Source: Lachnospiraceae bacterium
GTDB taxonomy: Bacteria; Bacillota; Clostridia; Lachnospirales; Lachnospiraceae
Direction of reading: 5' to 3'
DNA length: 64,000 nt
Assembly (NCBI GenBank): GCA_910575605.1
Contig: CAJTEW010000005.1
Span: 122,689 to 186,688, forward strand
Positions 46,771 to 55,407 of this stretch are shown piece by piece. Every line of letters starts with the position of its first letter. The stretch's first letter is position 1. The notes beneath the pieces were generated by a model that was not told the origin of the DNA, searched no databases, and saw only the letters and a list, made by a program, of their open reading frames with translations. The position numbers and the translations under genes are program-made.

Positions 46771-47829
46771 ATGCAGGTGAAAAGTGACAAAATTTATTTT
46801 GATACTAAGCCCGCAGGATTGTCTCAGACAGATTCCCAGAAGGATGTAAAAAATAATAGTGAAGAAGAGCAGTCTGGTGCAGTCACTATGATGAATTACC
46901 TTAAGGAAAATTATAAGCATATTAATTTTAACTTTATTTCTTTTGATAATAACAGTCAGATTGGTCAGTACGGTTCCACTATGAAGGGAAAAAACAATGT
47001 GACAATCTCTCCGGAGCTTTTAGAGAAGATGAGTACTGATGAAGGTATACGCAGCCAAGTAGAGAATGTTTTGCGTCATTTAAGCAGTTATCAGAAGTCT
47101 GCAGAGACAGGGGCTTTTTTAAGTGATAAAGAGCTTGTCAGCATGGGTCTGGTTATTGATGAAGATGGAAAGGTTTCCATGTGGACTGCGACGAAGGAGA
47201 GGGATAAGGAAAAGGTTTATCCAACATATTGGAGGGACAGAGAATCTACCTCCTTCTATTCCAAGCATATTAAAAAGAACAATGGTTATTCTTCCTATAA
47301 CTATTCCCACAGTACTAATATGATGCGTCTCGCAAGTGCAAAAAATGTACCTGCTGTCAGAGGGCTTATAGCAGCTAAATATGGTGAGATTCAGAAAGTA
47401 AAGGTACAAGTAAAAGATTCTGCAGAGGCAGCAGCAATTGTACGAAAGATTAAGTCAGTAATACAAAGCGGCAATTTAAAGATTGCAAGGCTTCATAAGG
47501 AAGAGAGGCTGGAGTGGCGGAAGAGAGCAGCTGAGAAAAAGATGAAGGAAAAGCTGGCGCGCCAGCTTGCAGAGGAGCTTCGGCGTAAAAGAACTGCAAG
47601 AAGAGGGCTGGAACATTGTCAGACGTCGCATCTTGATGACGTAATGCCAAAGCCGTCATTAAATGATGAACGCTTCCGGCAGATTGCAGAGCAGTATGTT
47701 CAATCAATGCCATCGTCAGCACTTGGAGCTGAAAGTGGTGGTTCTGTAGATGTATCAGCAGGCGGAGCAGAGACAGTTAGTGTAACGGTTATAGCAGCGC
47801 CGGTGATTTCTGTAGATTGTAGTGCATAA
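46771..47829 (+). CDS. Uncharacterised protein (possible DUF6033), motility-adjacent
   Basis: A 352-residue soluble protein. The central part (VTISPELLEKMSTDEGIRSQ, SVSMWTATKE-like segment, YWRDRESTSFYSKHIKKNNG) is followed by a strongly basic helical stretch (RLEWRKRAAEKKMKEKLARQ, residues ~245-285) and a low-complexity Ser/Gly/Val tail. No signal peptide. I think it fits DUF6033 from memory, not by search. A CGATAT -10-like box upstream and the neighbouring flagellar cluster suggest, weakly, a role in motility. GAGGGGG precedes the ATG. Confidence 0.55.
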   Translation: MQVKSDKIYFDTKPAGLSQTDSQKDVKNNSEEEQSGAVTMMNYLKENYKHINFNFISFDNNSQIGQYGSTMKGKNNVTISPELLEKMSTDEGIRSQVENVLRHLSSYQKSAETGAFLSDKELVSMGLVIDEDGKVSMWTATKERDKEKVYPTYWRDRESTSFYSKHIKKNNGYSSYNYSHSTNMMRLASAKNVPAVRGLIAAKYGEIQKVKVQVKDSAEAAAIVRKIKSVIQSGNLKIARLHKEERLEWRKRAAEKKMKEKLARQLAEELRRKRTARRGLEHCQTSHLDDVMPKPSLNDERFRQIAEQYVQSMPSSALGAESGGSVDVSAGGAETVSVTVIAAPVISVDCSA

Positions 47830-47837
47830 GTGTTTTG

Positions 47838-47869
47838 GGGACGGGGTATTTTTAAAAATACCCCGTCCC
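47838..47869. repeat. 32-bp hairpin, solitary (no GGGACAGGG box)
   Basis: GGGACGGGGTATTTTT/AAAAATACCCCGTCCC, perfect. It lies between the convergent gene at 46771 and csrA; a bidirectional terminator position. Confidence 0.9.
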
Positions 47870-47875
47870 CAACCA

Positions 47876-48097
47876 TTATTTTTTCTTTAAAATTTTATTT
47901 AGTACATTCTGCGGTACATCTGCAGATGCTTCCTTGTTTTCTGCAGCGGCTTCTTTTAGTTCAGAACGAAGAATTGGTATTTCTTTTGGAGCATCAATTG
48001 CAAGTTTTACCCAGTCTGCTCCTATATCCATAACAGTTAAGGTGATATTATTATTTATAGAAAGTGACTCTCCGTTTTTTCTCTGCAATATAAGCAT
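47876..48097 (-). CDS. csrA: Carbon storage/flagellin translation regulator CsrA
   Basis: A 73-residue RNA-binding protein starting MLILQRKNGESLSINNNITL with VKLAIDAPKEIPILRSELKE. It blocks flagellin mRNA translation by binding GGA motifs and is antagonised by FliW, encoded 2 bp upstream. The C-terminal tail (ADVPQNVLNKILKKK) is typical. Last gene of the flgM-to-csrA string. Confidence 0.96.
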   Translation of the reverse strand: MLILQRKNGESLSINNNITLTVMDIGADWVKLAIDAPKEIPILRSELKEAAAENKEASADVPQNVLNKILKKK

Positions 48098-48099
48098 AA

Positions 48100-48543
48100 T
48101 TATTCACCCTCCTTATTTGTTCTGTTAAGGATATGCCGAAAACTATATTCCGGCTGTTCCAGTATAATCTGCTTTGCCTTTCGGTTTAGTGCATTTACAA
48201 TAAGAGGTGCCTTCAGGTTAACTGTTGATGTATCAATAGGCTCTCTAATAACACTGATAACATAAAAGGAAATGTCTTCAATAGAGGATGCACCCAGTTC
48301 TTTGAGATCTTCCTGTGACAGCTCTGGCGCATAATCAGGATATATCATGAAAGGATTCATTAGAATAAAGGAAAGTGTCTCATCTTCCAAATTCTGTAAG
48401 GAAATCATGGAATCATCTTCTTCATGAAATGGAAGAGGAAGGTATTTGGTATAAGTCTCAAATCCAAATAATCCATTTATAATGTGTATCATTTCATTTT
48501 CTTCATATGAAACTTCGCCAAAGTATTTTGCATTAATATTCAA
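48100..48543 (-). CDS. fliW: Flagellar assembly factor FliW
   Basis: A 147-residue protein: IIHIINGLFGFETYTKYLPL, SLQNLEDETLSFILMNPFMI, and VNLKAPLIVNALNRKAKQII. It binds both flagellin and CsrA, releasing CsrA from flagellin mRNA when flagellin is exported. It follows a strong terminator hairpin at the end of the DUF6470 gene, so fliW-csrA may be expressed at a different level. Confidence 0.95.
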   Translation of the reverse strand: MNINAKYFGEVSYEENEMIHIINGLFGFETYTKYLPLPFHEEDDSMISLQNLEDETLSFILMNPFMIYPDYAPELSQEDLKELGASSIEDISFYVISVIREPIDTSTVNLKAPLIVNALNRKAKQIILEQPEYSFRHILNRTNKEGE

Positions 48544-48559
48544 TATTATATACCTCCTG

Positions 48560-48596
48560 AAAATAAATAAAAGTAAGGGCTTCCTTAAGCCCTTAC
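48560..48596 (-). terminator. Terminator overlapping the DUF6470 stop codon
   Basis: On the minus strand GTAAGGGCTTAA-GG-AAGCCCTTAC then TTTTATTTATTT; the TAA of the DUF6470 gene lies in the stem. Confidence 0.8.
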
Positions 48597-49190
48597 GTCT
48601 AATGGTTCATAGTTCGGGTCAGCACTTGGCGGTACAAAAATAGGTCCACCGATGTACTCGATTAAAACATCAGGATGCTGTGTAATTGACATCTCAATGT
48701 CACCAGGGATGAACTCAAAATTTCCATTTGCTACTTTTAAATCGAAATTTAACTTATCCATCTCGTAGTTGATTGTCAGATCAGGAGCTTCATAGCTGAT
48801 ATCTACCGGAGCGGATGGAGTAAATCCAAGCTGAAATTCTCCAGTAGGCGCTGCCGATCTCTGCCGCATAATCTGACCGATGACATCCTCACCAATATCT
48901 GCCTTCAGTAAAAGCTGTCCTTCTGAAGCTAATTGTGCAGTTGCATTGTAAGCGGCGTCAAACCCTTTTTTTGCGGCCTGTGAAACTGCCTGAGTAGTAG
49001 TCGGAACTACAGAACTTCTTGCTGCAGAAGAATCTAAATTTAGCTTTACAGGGCGGCTTTTAATTGACAGTCCACCTTTATTTCTACGTATTTCAATCTC
49101 TGCTTCAGAACTGCGGCGTTCATAACGCGCACTGTTTATCTTCAGCTCATACTGAATGGGGACAGTCGTAATTTTAATAAGTTGATTCAT
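48585..49190 (-). CDS. DUF6470 family protein (YviE-like)
   Basis: A 201-residue protein beginning INQLIKITTVPIQYELKIN-like (MNQLIKITTVPIQYELKINS), with beta-rich C-terminus (FEFIPGDIEMSITQHPDVLI). It sits between flgL and fliW, the position of yviE in Bacillus. Function unknown; context suggests late flagellar assembly. Name assigned from memory of the family and its place. Confidence 0.75.
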   Translation of the reverse strand: MNQLIKITTVPIQYELKINSARYERRSSEAEIEIRRNKGGLSIKSRPVKLNLDSSAARSSVVPTTTQAVSQAAKKGFDAAYNATAQLASEGQLLLKADIGEDVIGQIMRQRSAAPTGEFQLGFTPSAPVDISYEAPDLTINYEMDKLNFDLKVANGNFEFIPGDIEMSITQHPDVLIEYIGGPIFVPPSADPNYEPLDVRA

Positions 49191-49223
49191 TAATGGTTAC
49201 CTCCCTTCCTTTATTTTTTTGCT

Positions 49224-50246
49224 CTATTTCATAAAGTCAATAAACGATGGCGTCAAAATATTATTTCCAACTTTCAGTGAAGCATTATATACATATTGAG
49301 CCCAAGAAAAATTCATAATAGCTTCTGCCATATCAACGTTTACAACGTTATCAATTTGAGTAGAAAGGCTTATGCTGTTTGTTTCAAGCCTATCCTTGGT
49401 TGTAGTAAGAAATTCTGTTTGTGTACCAAGAACAGTTACTTTTTCAAGTACATTGTTTCTGCCTTCATCAAACTTAGCTAAGAGTTCGGTATATTTTTCT
49501 CTGTCAAACTCTTCTGCATCAAGAACATCTGCAATCTGGCCACAGAGAAGAACAATATTGTTTGACATACCTTTATCATCAAGTCCATATCCTGCAAGAT
49601 TAATTCCTGGAAGGCTGGTATTAAAGGCACTTGAAGAATCAATTGTTATATCACTTCCTGTACCATTCACGTTCAGACCAAAACCTAAATCAATAAACAG
49701 AGAATCTTTTGAAAGCTCATCTAGAACGTCCTTATTCGCTGGGTCATTAATATCAACACCACGGTATGTCAGAGTTTGTGAGCCATCTGGATTATTTGTA
49801 AGCTTAAAAGGAGCATTCTTCCCATCGCTGCCGGCAAATACATATTTTCCTTCATAGCTGGCATTTAGGCTTAGTACCAGGCTCTCCTGCGCCCCGCGCC
49901 AGGCGTCAGCATAAGTCTCACGTGTCTCTAAAGAACCATTTGTACCATTTAAAGCTTCAAGACCATATTTCTTACTTAAATTTTTTGCAATTGTTTCTAT
50001 CTGCATAGCAGCATCTTCCTGTGAATCCTGGAAAGACTGCACATCCTTTACAATATTTAAGTAATCTTCATTTTTCATGTATTTTCGCTCTAATACAGCA
50101 GCACGAAGAGCGCTGGAAGGATCCTCTGCCGTGGAATTAAATTTGCGCTGTGTCATTACCTGAGTCCTTGTGGTGTCCAGATTCTTCATGGAAGTCGCAA
50201 GGTTAGATTTATAATTTCTTAATATTGCATTAGTTGTTATTCTCAT
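49224..50246 (-). CDS. flgL: Flagellar hook-associated protein 3 (FlgL)
   Basis: A 340-residue junction protein related to flagellin: N-terminal MRITTNAILRNYKSNLATSM and RKFNSTAEDPSSALRAAVLE, C-terminal MAEAIMNFSWAQYVYNASLK, the coiled-coil ends conserved with flagellin. It links hook to filament with FlgK. Exported by the flagellar type III system. 13 bp after flgK. Confidence 0.95.
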   Translation of the reverse strand: MRITTNAILRNYKSNLATSMKNLDTTRTQVMTQRKFNSTAEDPSSALRAAVLERKYMKNEDYLNIVKDVQSFQDSQEDAAMQIETIAKNLSKKYGLEALNGTNGSLETRETYADAWRGAQESLVLSLNASYEGKYVFAGSDGKNAPFKLTNNPDGSQTLTYRGVDINDPANKDVLDELSKDSLFIDLGFGLNVNGTGSDITIDSSSAFNTSLPGINLAGYGLDDKGMSNNIVLLCGQIADVLDAEEFDREKYTELLAKFDEGRNNVLEKVTVLGTQTEFLTTTKDRLETNSISLSTQIDNVVNVDMAEAIMNFSWAQYVYNASLKVGNNILTPSFIDFMK

Positions 50247-50259
50247 ATTAAACCTCCTG

Positions 50260-51957
50260 TTATCTTCCGACTACGCCGGTTCCATTTATCAGTTTATCAA
50301 GCGCTTCATCTAATGTTGTCATTAATCTCGCAGCAGCGCTGTAAGATTGATTATAATGTAATAGATTCATACCCTCTTCATCAAGCTGTACACCAGAAAC
50401 ACCGTCTCGGGAGTTGGATGTCTGGTTCAATACAGTAATTTGATTTTGAAGCATAGTACTCTCTGACTTTGTATCAATACCAAGAGTATTTTCAATATTT
50501 GCAAAACAATCATGGAAACTACCGTTAAAGAACATAACAGGAGGCTCCCCGTTTCCTGGATCAACAGAAAATTCATGGCTTTTCTCTAACAGTTTAATCA
50601 TATTTACGATACCTTCATCTGCAGTAGATCCAGTTTCATTATTGATTAATTTATTGGATGCTGTAATTCCATATGTGCCATTAAGCCAATTAGCGGCAAT
50701 CTTTATATTAGCAGCCGTAAACGTGTCTGATCCGTCTGAAGTTTCAAATAATGGACGATCCTCATATTCATATTCCTGCTCATATTTCGGAGGATTATAG
50801 GAATTTCCATCTGGATCTTTTATTTCAATCGGATCACCGTTTTCATCTAATTTATTTTTAGTAATCGGATTGCCGTCAGCATCCTTTTTAACAGCTTTAT
50901 TTGCTTCGTTAAATTCAGTAGCAAACTTATTTACTAAAGCATCAAATGCTTTTTCATAATAACCAAGCCCTTTAAAGTCAGTGTTGTCAAAATCTCCGGA
51001 CTTATTTAGAAAATCAAGAGTACCCTTTACAGTTCCAGCACCCAAAAGCTCAACATATGTCTCTTTGCCGTCAACCATTTCATTTCCGGCAATCTGTATT
51101 GTCTTGCCATTTGCATCTGTGAAGGAAAGTGTAACGGGATGTCCTGATATATCTGCATTAAATGTACTGTAACGCTCGTCAGAAATCAAAGTATGTTTTT
51201 CACCGTTTGTATCCATAAAGTTTACATCCAGAACTTCAACAGTCTGATTCGGGCCAATATTCTTGTTCCTGTAATTAACTGTAATTGGAAGGTAGCTTCC
51301 AAGCTCATCTAACAGACTATTTCTCTGATCCTGCAGTTCCAAAGCTGGATTGCCCAGAACCTGGCTGTTTTTAATACTGGTGTTTAATTCTGCAATATTC
51401 TGCAATATTTTATTTAAATCTGAAATATCAGTTGAAACAAATCCAGTCTTCATATCGTCATGAATATCATGAAGACGGTTTGTATTTTCATGGAACAGAT
51501 TTAAAAGAACCTGCATATTAGAACGTACTGCTGTATCGTGCTCTTGATTGCCTGCCTGAGTCGACAGTGTACTTAAAGAGCTTGAAATAGAAATAAGGGC
51601 AGCCCTTACACCAGCCATCGTAGCTTCATCAAATACAGTAGCCAGTTGTTCAAATCCTGCAACATGTGCATCAGTAGTACCTAGTTTACTAATCTGAGAA
51701 CGGTACTGTGCATCAAGAAACGGATCACGAAGCTGTGAGATCCCTGTCATTTCAACACCAAAACCAACCTTGATAGAAGAATTAGAATTATAAAAATCGC
51801 CTTTTTGTGTATTAAGACTGGCAATATCAAGACGTTGTCTTGTATATCCAGGTGTATTAATATTAGTAATATTCTGACCGGTAAGATCAATTGCACGCTG
51901 ACTGGCAGCCATTCCAAGCTGTGCGGTGGTAAAACCGGCAAATGTAGAACGTATCAT
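50260..51957 (-). CDS. flgK: Flagellar hook-associated protein 1 (FlgK)
   Basis: A 565-residue protein with N-terminal TAQLGMAASQRAIDLTGQNI then TNINTPGYTRQRLDIAS, the rod-hook-filament signature, and C-terminal VSGVQLDEEGMNLLHYNQSY. A hydrophilic insert around residues 345-410 (Asp/Glu/Tyr-rich, EQEYEYEDRP) is likely surface-exposed and variable. It follows flgN by 20 bp. Confidence 0.96.
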   Translation of the reverse strand: MIRSTFAGFTTAQLGMAASQRAIDLTGQNITNINTPGYTRQRLDIASLNTQKGDFYNSNSSIKVGFGVEMTGISQLRDPFLDAQYRSQISKLGTTDAHVAGFEQLATVFDEATMAGVRAALISISSSLSTLSTQAGNQEHDTAVRSNMQVLLNLFHENTNRLHDIHDDMKTGFVSTDISDLNKILQNIAELNTSIKNSQVLGNPALELQDQRNSLLDELGSYLPITVNYRNKNIGPNQTVEVLDVNFMDTNGEKHTLISDERYSTFNADISGHPVTLSFTDANGKTIQIAGNEMVDGKETYVELLGAGTVKGTLDFLNKSGDFDNTDFKGLGYYEKAFDALVNKFATEFNEANKAVKKDADGNPITKNKLDENGDPIEIKDPDGNSYNPPKYEQEYEYEDRPLFETSDGSDTFTAANIKIAANWLNGTYGITASNKLINNETGSTADEGIVNMIKLLEKSHEFSVDPGNGEPPVMFFNGSFHDCFANIENTLGIDTKSESTMLQNQITVLNQTSNSRDGVSGVQLDEEGMNLLHYNQSYSAAARLMTTLDEALDKLINGTGVVGR

Positions 51958-51977
51958 ATTTATCTCCTCCTGATTTT

Positions 51978-52448
51978 TTAAACTGAACGACTAGTAAAGT
52001 GATTAGTCTTATTATTATCAGTTTTTTTGCCTGATGCAGAATAAGTTTCCTTCCCAGGAGAATCCCCAGCAAGGGATGACTGTATTACATGAAGATTAAC
52101 TTCTATAATATCTTTCGAGTTATCACTTATGGATTGTAAAGTACGGACCTGCTCAGACATCTGGTCAAATAAAGGCTTTAAGACAGAAGAAACATCTTCA
52201 GGTGCGTTCTCAAGAATCTGCCGAAAAGTATAATCCTTTATACCAAGTTTCTCCTGTGTTTTATCTCTTTTCTGTTCCAGTCCCCTTAGACGCAGAATAG
52301 CAGCCTGCTCTTTATGCATACATTCTTCAATAAATGATACACGATTTTTTACTGCAGCATCTAGCTTTTCTTGTTCTAAAGGAATTAGCTCATCAAAAAA
52401 ACAAATAAATTCTTTGATGAGTTTTATGAAATCTGAAAATTCATTCAT
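51978..52448 (-). CDS. flgN: FlgN-type flagellar export chaperone
   Basis: A 156-residue helical protein (LIKEFICFFDELIPLEQEKL, EECMHKEQAAILRLRGLEQK, QMSEQVRTLQSISDNSKDII) of the FlgN family that escorts FlgK and FlgL to the export gate. Position between flgM and flgK is standard. Confidence 0.88.
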   Translation of the reverse strand: MNEFSDFIKLIKEFICFFDELIPLEQEKLDAAVKNRVSFIEECMHKEQAAILRLRGLEQKRDKTQEKLGIKDYTFRQILENAPEDVSSVLKPLFDQMSEQVRTLQSISDNSKDIIEVNLHVIQSSLAGDSPGKETYSASGKKTDNNKTNHFTSRSV

Positions 52449-52462
52449 ATAACCGTGCCCTC

Positions 52463-52762
52463 CTATACTAAAAGCATCCTGGAGGCGACAGCATGTGCAT
52501 CTACCACATAGGTCTGTTCCGAAATCTGCTTCTGTAACTGTCCAATCTTTTCTGCAGATGCAATACTGCTGACCTCTGCGGATAACTGACGGGAGACTGC
52601 TTTAGCAAAAGTGTGCTCCTCTATCTGACGAGGATTAGACTGTATAATAACAGCATCAAAACTATGCTTCTCGCTTGAGGTTACGGAAGGAGAAAAATTT
52701 TCCTTAGTATGAAGACGCAATTCAGTATAATTTTTAATTATGTTGTTATTTGATATTTTCAT
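52463..52762 (-). CDS. flgM: Anti-sigma-28 factor FlgM
   Basis: A 99-residue protein. N-terminus MKISNNNIIKNYTELRL, disordered middle, C-terminal helix SSIASAEKIGQLQKQISEQT then YVVDAHAVASRMLL, the sigma-28-binding region. It holds sigma-28 until exported after hook completion. GGAG precedes the ATG, and a GCCGATAA box lies ~60-70 bp upstream. Confidence 0.88.
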   Translation of the reverse strand: MKISNNNIIKNYTELRLHTKENFSPSVTSSEKHSFDAVIIQSNPRQIEEHTFAKAVSRQLSAEVSSIASAEKIGQLQKQISEQTYVVDAHAVASRMLLV

Positions 52763-52821
52763 ACGAGTCTCCTTTTATAACATGATGTAAACTCTATTTT
52801 GTTATTTTTACTGGTTATACT

Positions 52822-52850
52822 ATATTTATCGGCATAATTTTTGGAATCAT
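52822..52850 (-). promoter_or_regulatory. Sigma-28-type promoter candidate for flgM
   Basis: On the minus strand TTATGATT, 11 bp, GCCGATAA. The -10 is a perfect flagellar sigma match; the -35 is weak. Confidence 0.5.
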
Positions 52851-52882
52851 AACCCAAAATTAAGAAAGAATCGTATCAACAT

Positions 52883-53998
52883 TTATTTCTTTAAATGATT
52901 CATAAGCACAGAAGGAATATTTTCAAGAGAAGCCTGGTTACATACGGCGCCAATGTTATATGCTACCATAGGCATTCCATATACAACACAAGATTCCTTG
53001 TCCTGACCTATTGTAAAAGCACCACTCTGACGCATTTTAAGAAGTCCGTCCGCGCCGTCTCGTCCCATACCGGTCATAATAATTCCTACCTTATTAATAG
53101 AGACATTTTTTGCAATAGATGAAAAAAGTACGTCTACAGAAGGAGCGTGTCCACTTACCTTTGCTCCTGCATGACACTGAACAATATAATTACGCCCAGA
53201 ACGTACAACTTCCATCTGCTTTCCTCCCGGAGCAATAAGAGCCAGTCCGGGACGAATAATGTCTCCATTTTTAGCTTCCCGAACTTCCATACTGCAGATA
53301 CGGTCAAGTCTTTGTGCATACATTGCAGTGAATCCTTCTGGCATATGCTGTGTAATTACAATACCTGGAATATTAGCCGGAAGCTTTTGAAGTACAGCGA
53401 GGGTTGCCTCTGTTCCGCCTGTTGAGGCGCCGATTCCAATAATAGTGGAATCAAGTACTGTACGTGATAAAGGCGGAAATGGCATCGGTTTTACAGCAGC
53501 CTGTGTCTGTACTGGAGCAGCAGCCTGCCTTGAAATAATATTGGATGATAGGGTGGCACCTGCCGGGACAGTATTAGCAGTATTGCCGATCTGTCTTGGA
53601 AGACGTACCTTAGATATGGAAGCGGCTCGTACTTTTTGTGTAAGAGAAGAAAAAAATGTATCTTTTGAATTAGATACACTCATATCAGGCTTGCGTACGA
53701 AGTCTACGGCACCGGCTGACAAAGCGTCAAATACATTTAAATTAAGTGAAGATACAAGAACAACGGGAATTGGATTTGTAGGAAGAAGCTGTTTTAAAAA
53801 ATCAATTCCACTAAGCCCCGGCATCTCTACATCTAAAGTCAAAACGGTTGGATTCAGGAGCGGAATCTTACGTTTGGCATCATAAGCATTGATGGCATAA
53901 CCGACAATTTCAATACCCTGCTGGGAAGAAAGATGCTGAATGATCATCTGACGAAATAAAGAGGAATCGTCAACTACAAGTACTTTAATATTATTCAT
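52883..53998 (-). CDS. cheB: Chemotaxis methylesterase CheB
   Basis: A 371-residue protein: receiver domain with D10/D11 and phosphorylated Asp56 (TLDVEMPG), a Ser/Ala/Pro-rich linker (residues ~140-175), then the methylesterase with Ser192 (GIGASTGGTEA), His218 (ITQHMPEGF) and Asp314 (MTGMGRDGADG). It removes methyl groups from chemoreceptors under CheA control. cheR lies upstream across a hairpin. Confidence 0.97.
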   Translation of the reverse strand: MNNIKVLVVDDSSLFRQMIIQHLSSQQGIEIVGYAINAYDAKRKIPLLNPTVLTLDVEMPGLSGIDFLKQLLPTNPIPVVLVSSLNLNVFDALSAGAVDFVRKPDMSVSNSKDTFFSSLTQKVRAASISKVRLPRQIGNTANTVPAGATLSSNIISRQAAAPVQTQAAVKPMPFPPLSRTVLDSTIIGIGASTGGTEATLAVLQKLPANIPGIVITQHMPEGFTAMYAQRLDRICSMEVREAKNGDIIRPGLALIAPGGKQMEVVRSGRNYIVQCHAGAKVSGHAPSVDVLFSSIAKNVSINKVGIIMTGMGRDGADGLLKMRQSGAFTIGQDKESCVVYGMPMVAYNIGAVCNQASLENIPSVLMNHLKK

Positions 53999-54030
53999 AT
54001 TAAGAAACTCCTTTCACGATTTTAACTTAG

Positions 54031-54066
54031 GAAAAGCCGCTTTTGAACCCTCAAAAGCAGCTTTGC
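54031..54066 (-). terminator. Hairpin between cheR and cheB
   Basis: On the minus strand GCTGCTTTTGAGGG / TTCAAAAGCGGC then TTTTCC; may act as a terminator or lower cheB expression. Confidence 0.55.
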
Positions 54067-54068
54067 AT

Positions 54069-54881
54069 CTAAATCTTTCGGTACGTTGCGGGCATTAGAT
54101 ATTTGTAAGGGGTGGTTGATTTATTTAAACCTTCTGAATGTCCAATTAAAAGGTAACCTCCTGGATTTGTAGCATTGAAAAAACGGTTGACTAATGCTTC
54201 TTTCGTTGCCTGATCAAAATAAATCATTACATTCCTACAGAAGATAACATCAAATTTTAACCGAAATTTAATTGGATCCATTAGGTTAAAGGTTCGGAAA
54301 ATTACATTTTTCTTTATATCTGGTGTTACTGTGTAGGTGCCCGGTTCATCAACCGGAACAAAATATTTTTTCTTCCAAGCTGGAGACAGCTCCTTTAATG
54401 AGTCTTCATCATAGACCGCATTAGATGCAGCGTATAAAGCATTCTGTGAGATATCGGTTGCAAGAACCCTGGTGTCCCACATAGAAGCCTTAGTGCCGAA
54501 AAATTCTTTTAGAATCATTGAAATTGTATAAGGCTCCTCTCCGGAAGAACAACCGGCACTCCAAATACTAAGTACCCGATCTTTTTTTGTTTCTACAAGG
54601 TAAGGAAGAATCGTCTCTGATAACAATTTAAAATGAGATTCTTCACGCATAAAAAATGTATAGTTTGTTGTAAGTTTATTAAGCATAAGCTCAAGATCTT
54701 CAGGTTTTTTATTTTTGATCAAATGATCTACATAATCCTGAAATGAGTTAAATCCCATGGACAGAATTGTGTTAGAAAGCCGTCCGGTAATAAGCTGACG
54801 CTTTTTTGATAAATCAATTCCGTAATTTTCATGTACAAATTTGACTAAACGTTGAAAATCACTGTCATTTATTGTTAACAT
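54069..54881 (-). CDS. cheR: Chemotaxis methyltransferase CheR
   Basis: A 270-residue SAM-dependent protein-glutamate methyltransferase. An N-terminal helical domain (IDLSKKRQLITGRLSNTILS) precedes the SAM domain with IWSAGCSSGEEPYTISMIL, VLATDISQNALYAA and VIFCRNVMIYFD; the end GGYLLIGHSEGLN is typical. It opposes CheB in adaptation. It follows cheW by 19 bp. Confidence 0.97.
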   Translation of the reverse strand: MLTINDSDFQRLVKFVHENYGIDLSKKRQLITGRLSNTILSMGFNSFQDYVDHLIKNKKPEDLELMLNKLTTNYTFFMREESHFKLLSETILPYLVETKKDRVLSIWSAGCSSGEEPYTISMILKEFFGTKASMWDTRVLATDISQNALYAASNAVYDEDSLKELSPAWKKKYFVPVDEPGTYTVTPDIKKNVIFRTFNLMDPIKFRLKFDVIFCRNVMIYFDQATKEALVNRFFNATNPGGYLLIGHSEGLNKSTTPYKYLMPATYRKI

Positions 54882-54900
54882 AATTGGGCTCCTTCGTATA

Positions 54901-55380
54901 TTAATAGGTCTCTACAAGCTGTTCGCAATCCAGGAAAAGGATTACAGAGCTGTTGGCAGAAGAAACCATACCGCTTATTAGTTCCTGCTGGTTTTCAACC
55001 GGAACAGGAGAAATCTTACTTTGGTCAATATCCATAACCTGTTGTACTGCATCTACTATAATACCAATCTGAACAGAATTAATGTTCAGTACAATAATGC
55101 AGGTTGAGCTGGTATAGTCAATAGAAGGCTTTCCCATGCGCAGACGGATATCTATGATAGGGATAATCTGTCCGCGCAGATTAATAATACCTTTTACATA
55201 GTCCGGAACAAGCGGAAGCATTGTAATCGTATGATTCGTTATAATCTCAATTACATAATTCGTGCTTACCCCAATATTAAGGTCATTGGAACTAAAGGTT
55301 AAGAAACGCTCTGTGGAAACAGGCATTCCTTCTTCCAGTGTTCCGTTAAGTGTTGTGTTTTTTACTGTATCTGCTGACAT
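54901..55380 (-). CDS. cheW: Chemotaxis coupling protein CheW
   Basis: A 159-residue single CheW/SH3-like domain: LTFSSNDLNIGVSTNYVIEI, MLPLVPDYVKGIINLRGQII, PIIDIRLRMG and IGIIVDAVQQVMDIDQSKIS. It couples CheA to receptors. It lies 27 bp after cheA. Confidence 0.96.
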   Translation of the reverse strand: MSADTVKNTTLNGTLEEGMPVSTERFLTFSSNDLNIGVSTNYVIEIITNHTITMLPLVPDYVKGIINLRGQIIPIIDIRLRMGKPSIDYTSSTCIIVLNINSVQIGIIVDAVQQVMDIDQSKISPVPVENQQELISGMVSSANSSVILFLDCEQLVETY

Positions 55381-55407
55381 AATTCTTCCTCCGATTTTTC
55401 GTACAAT

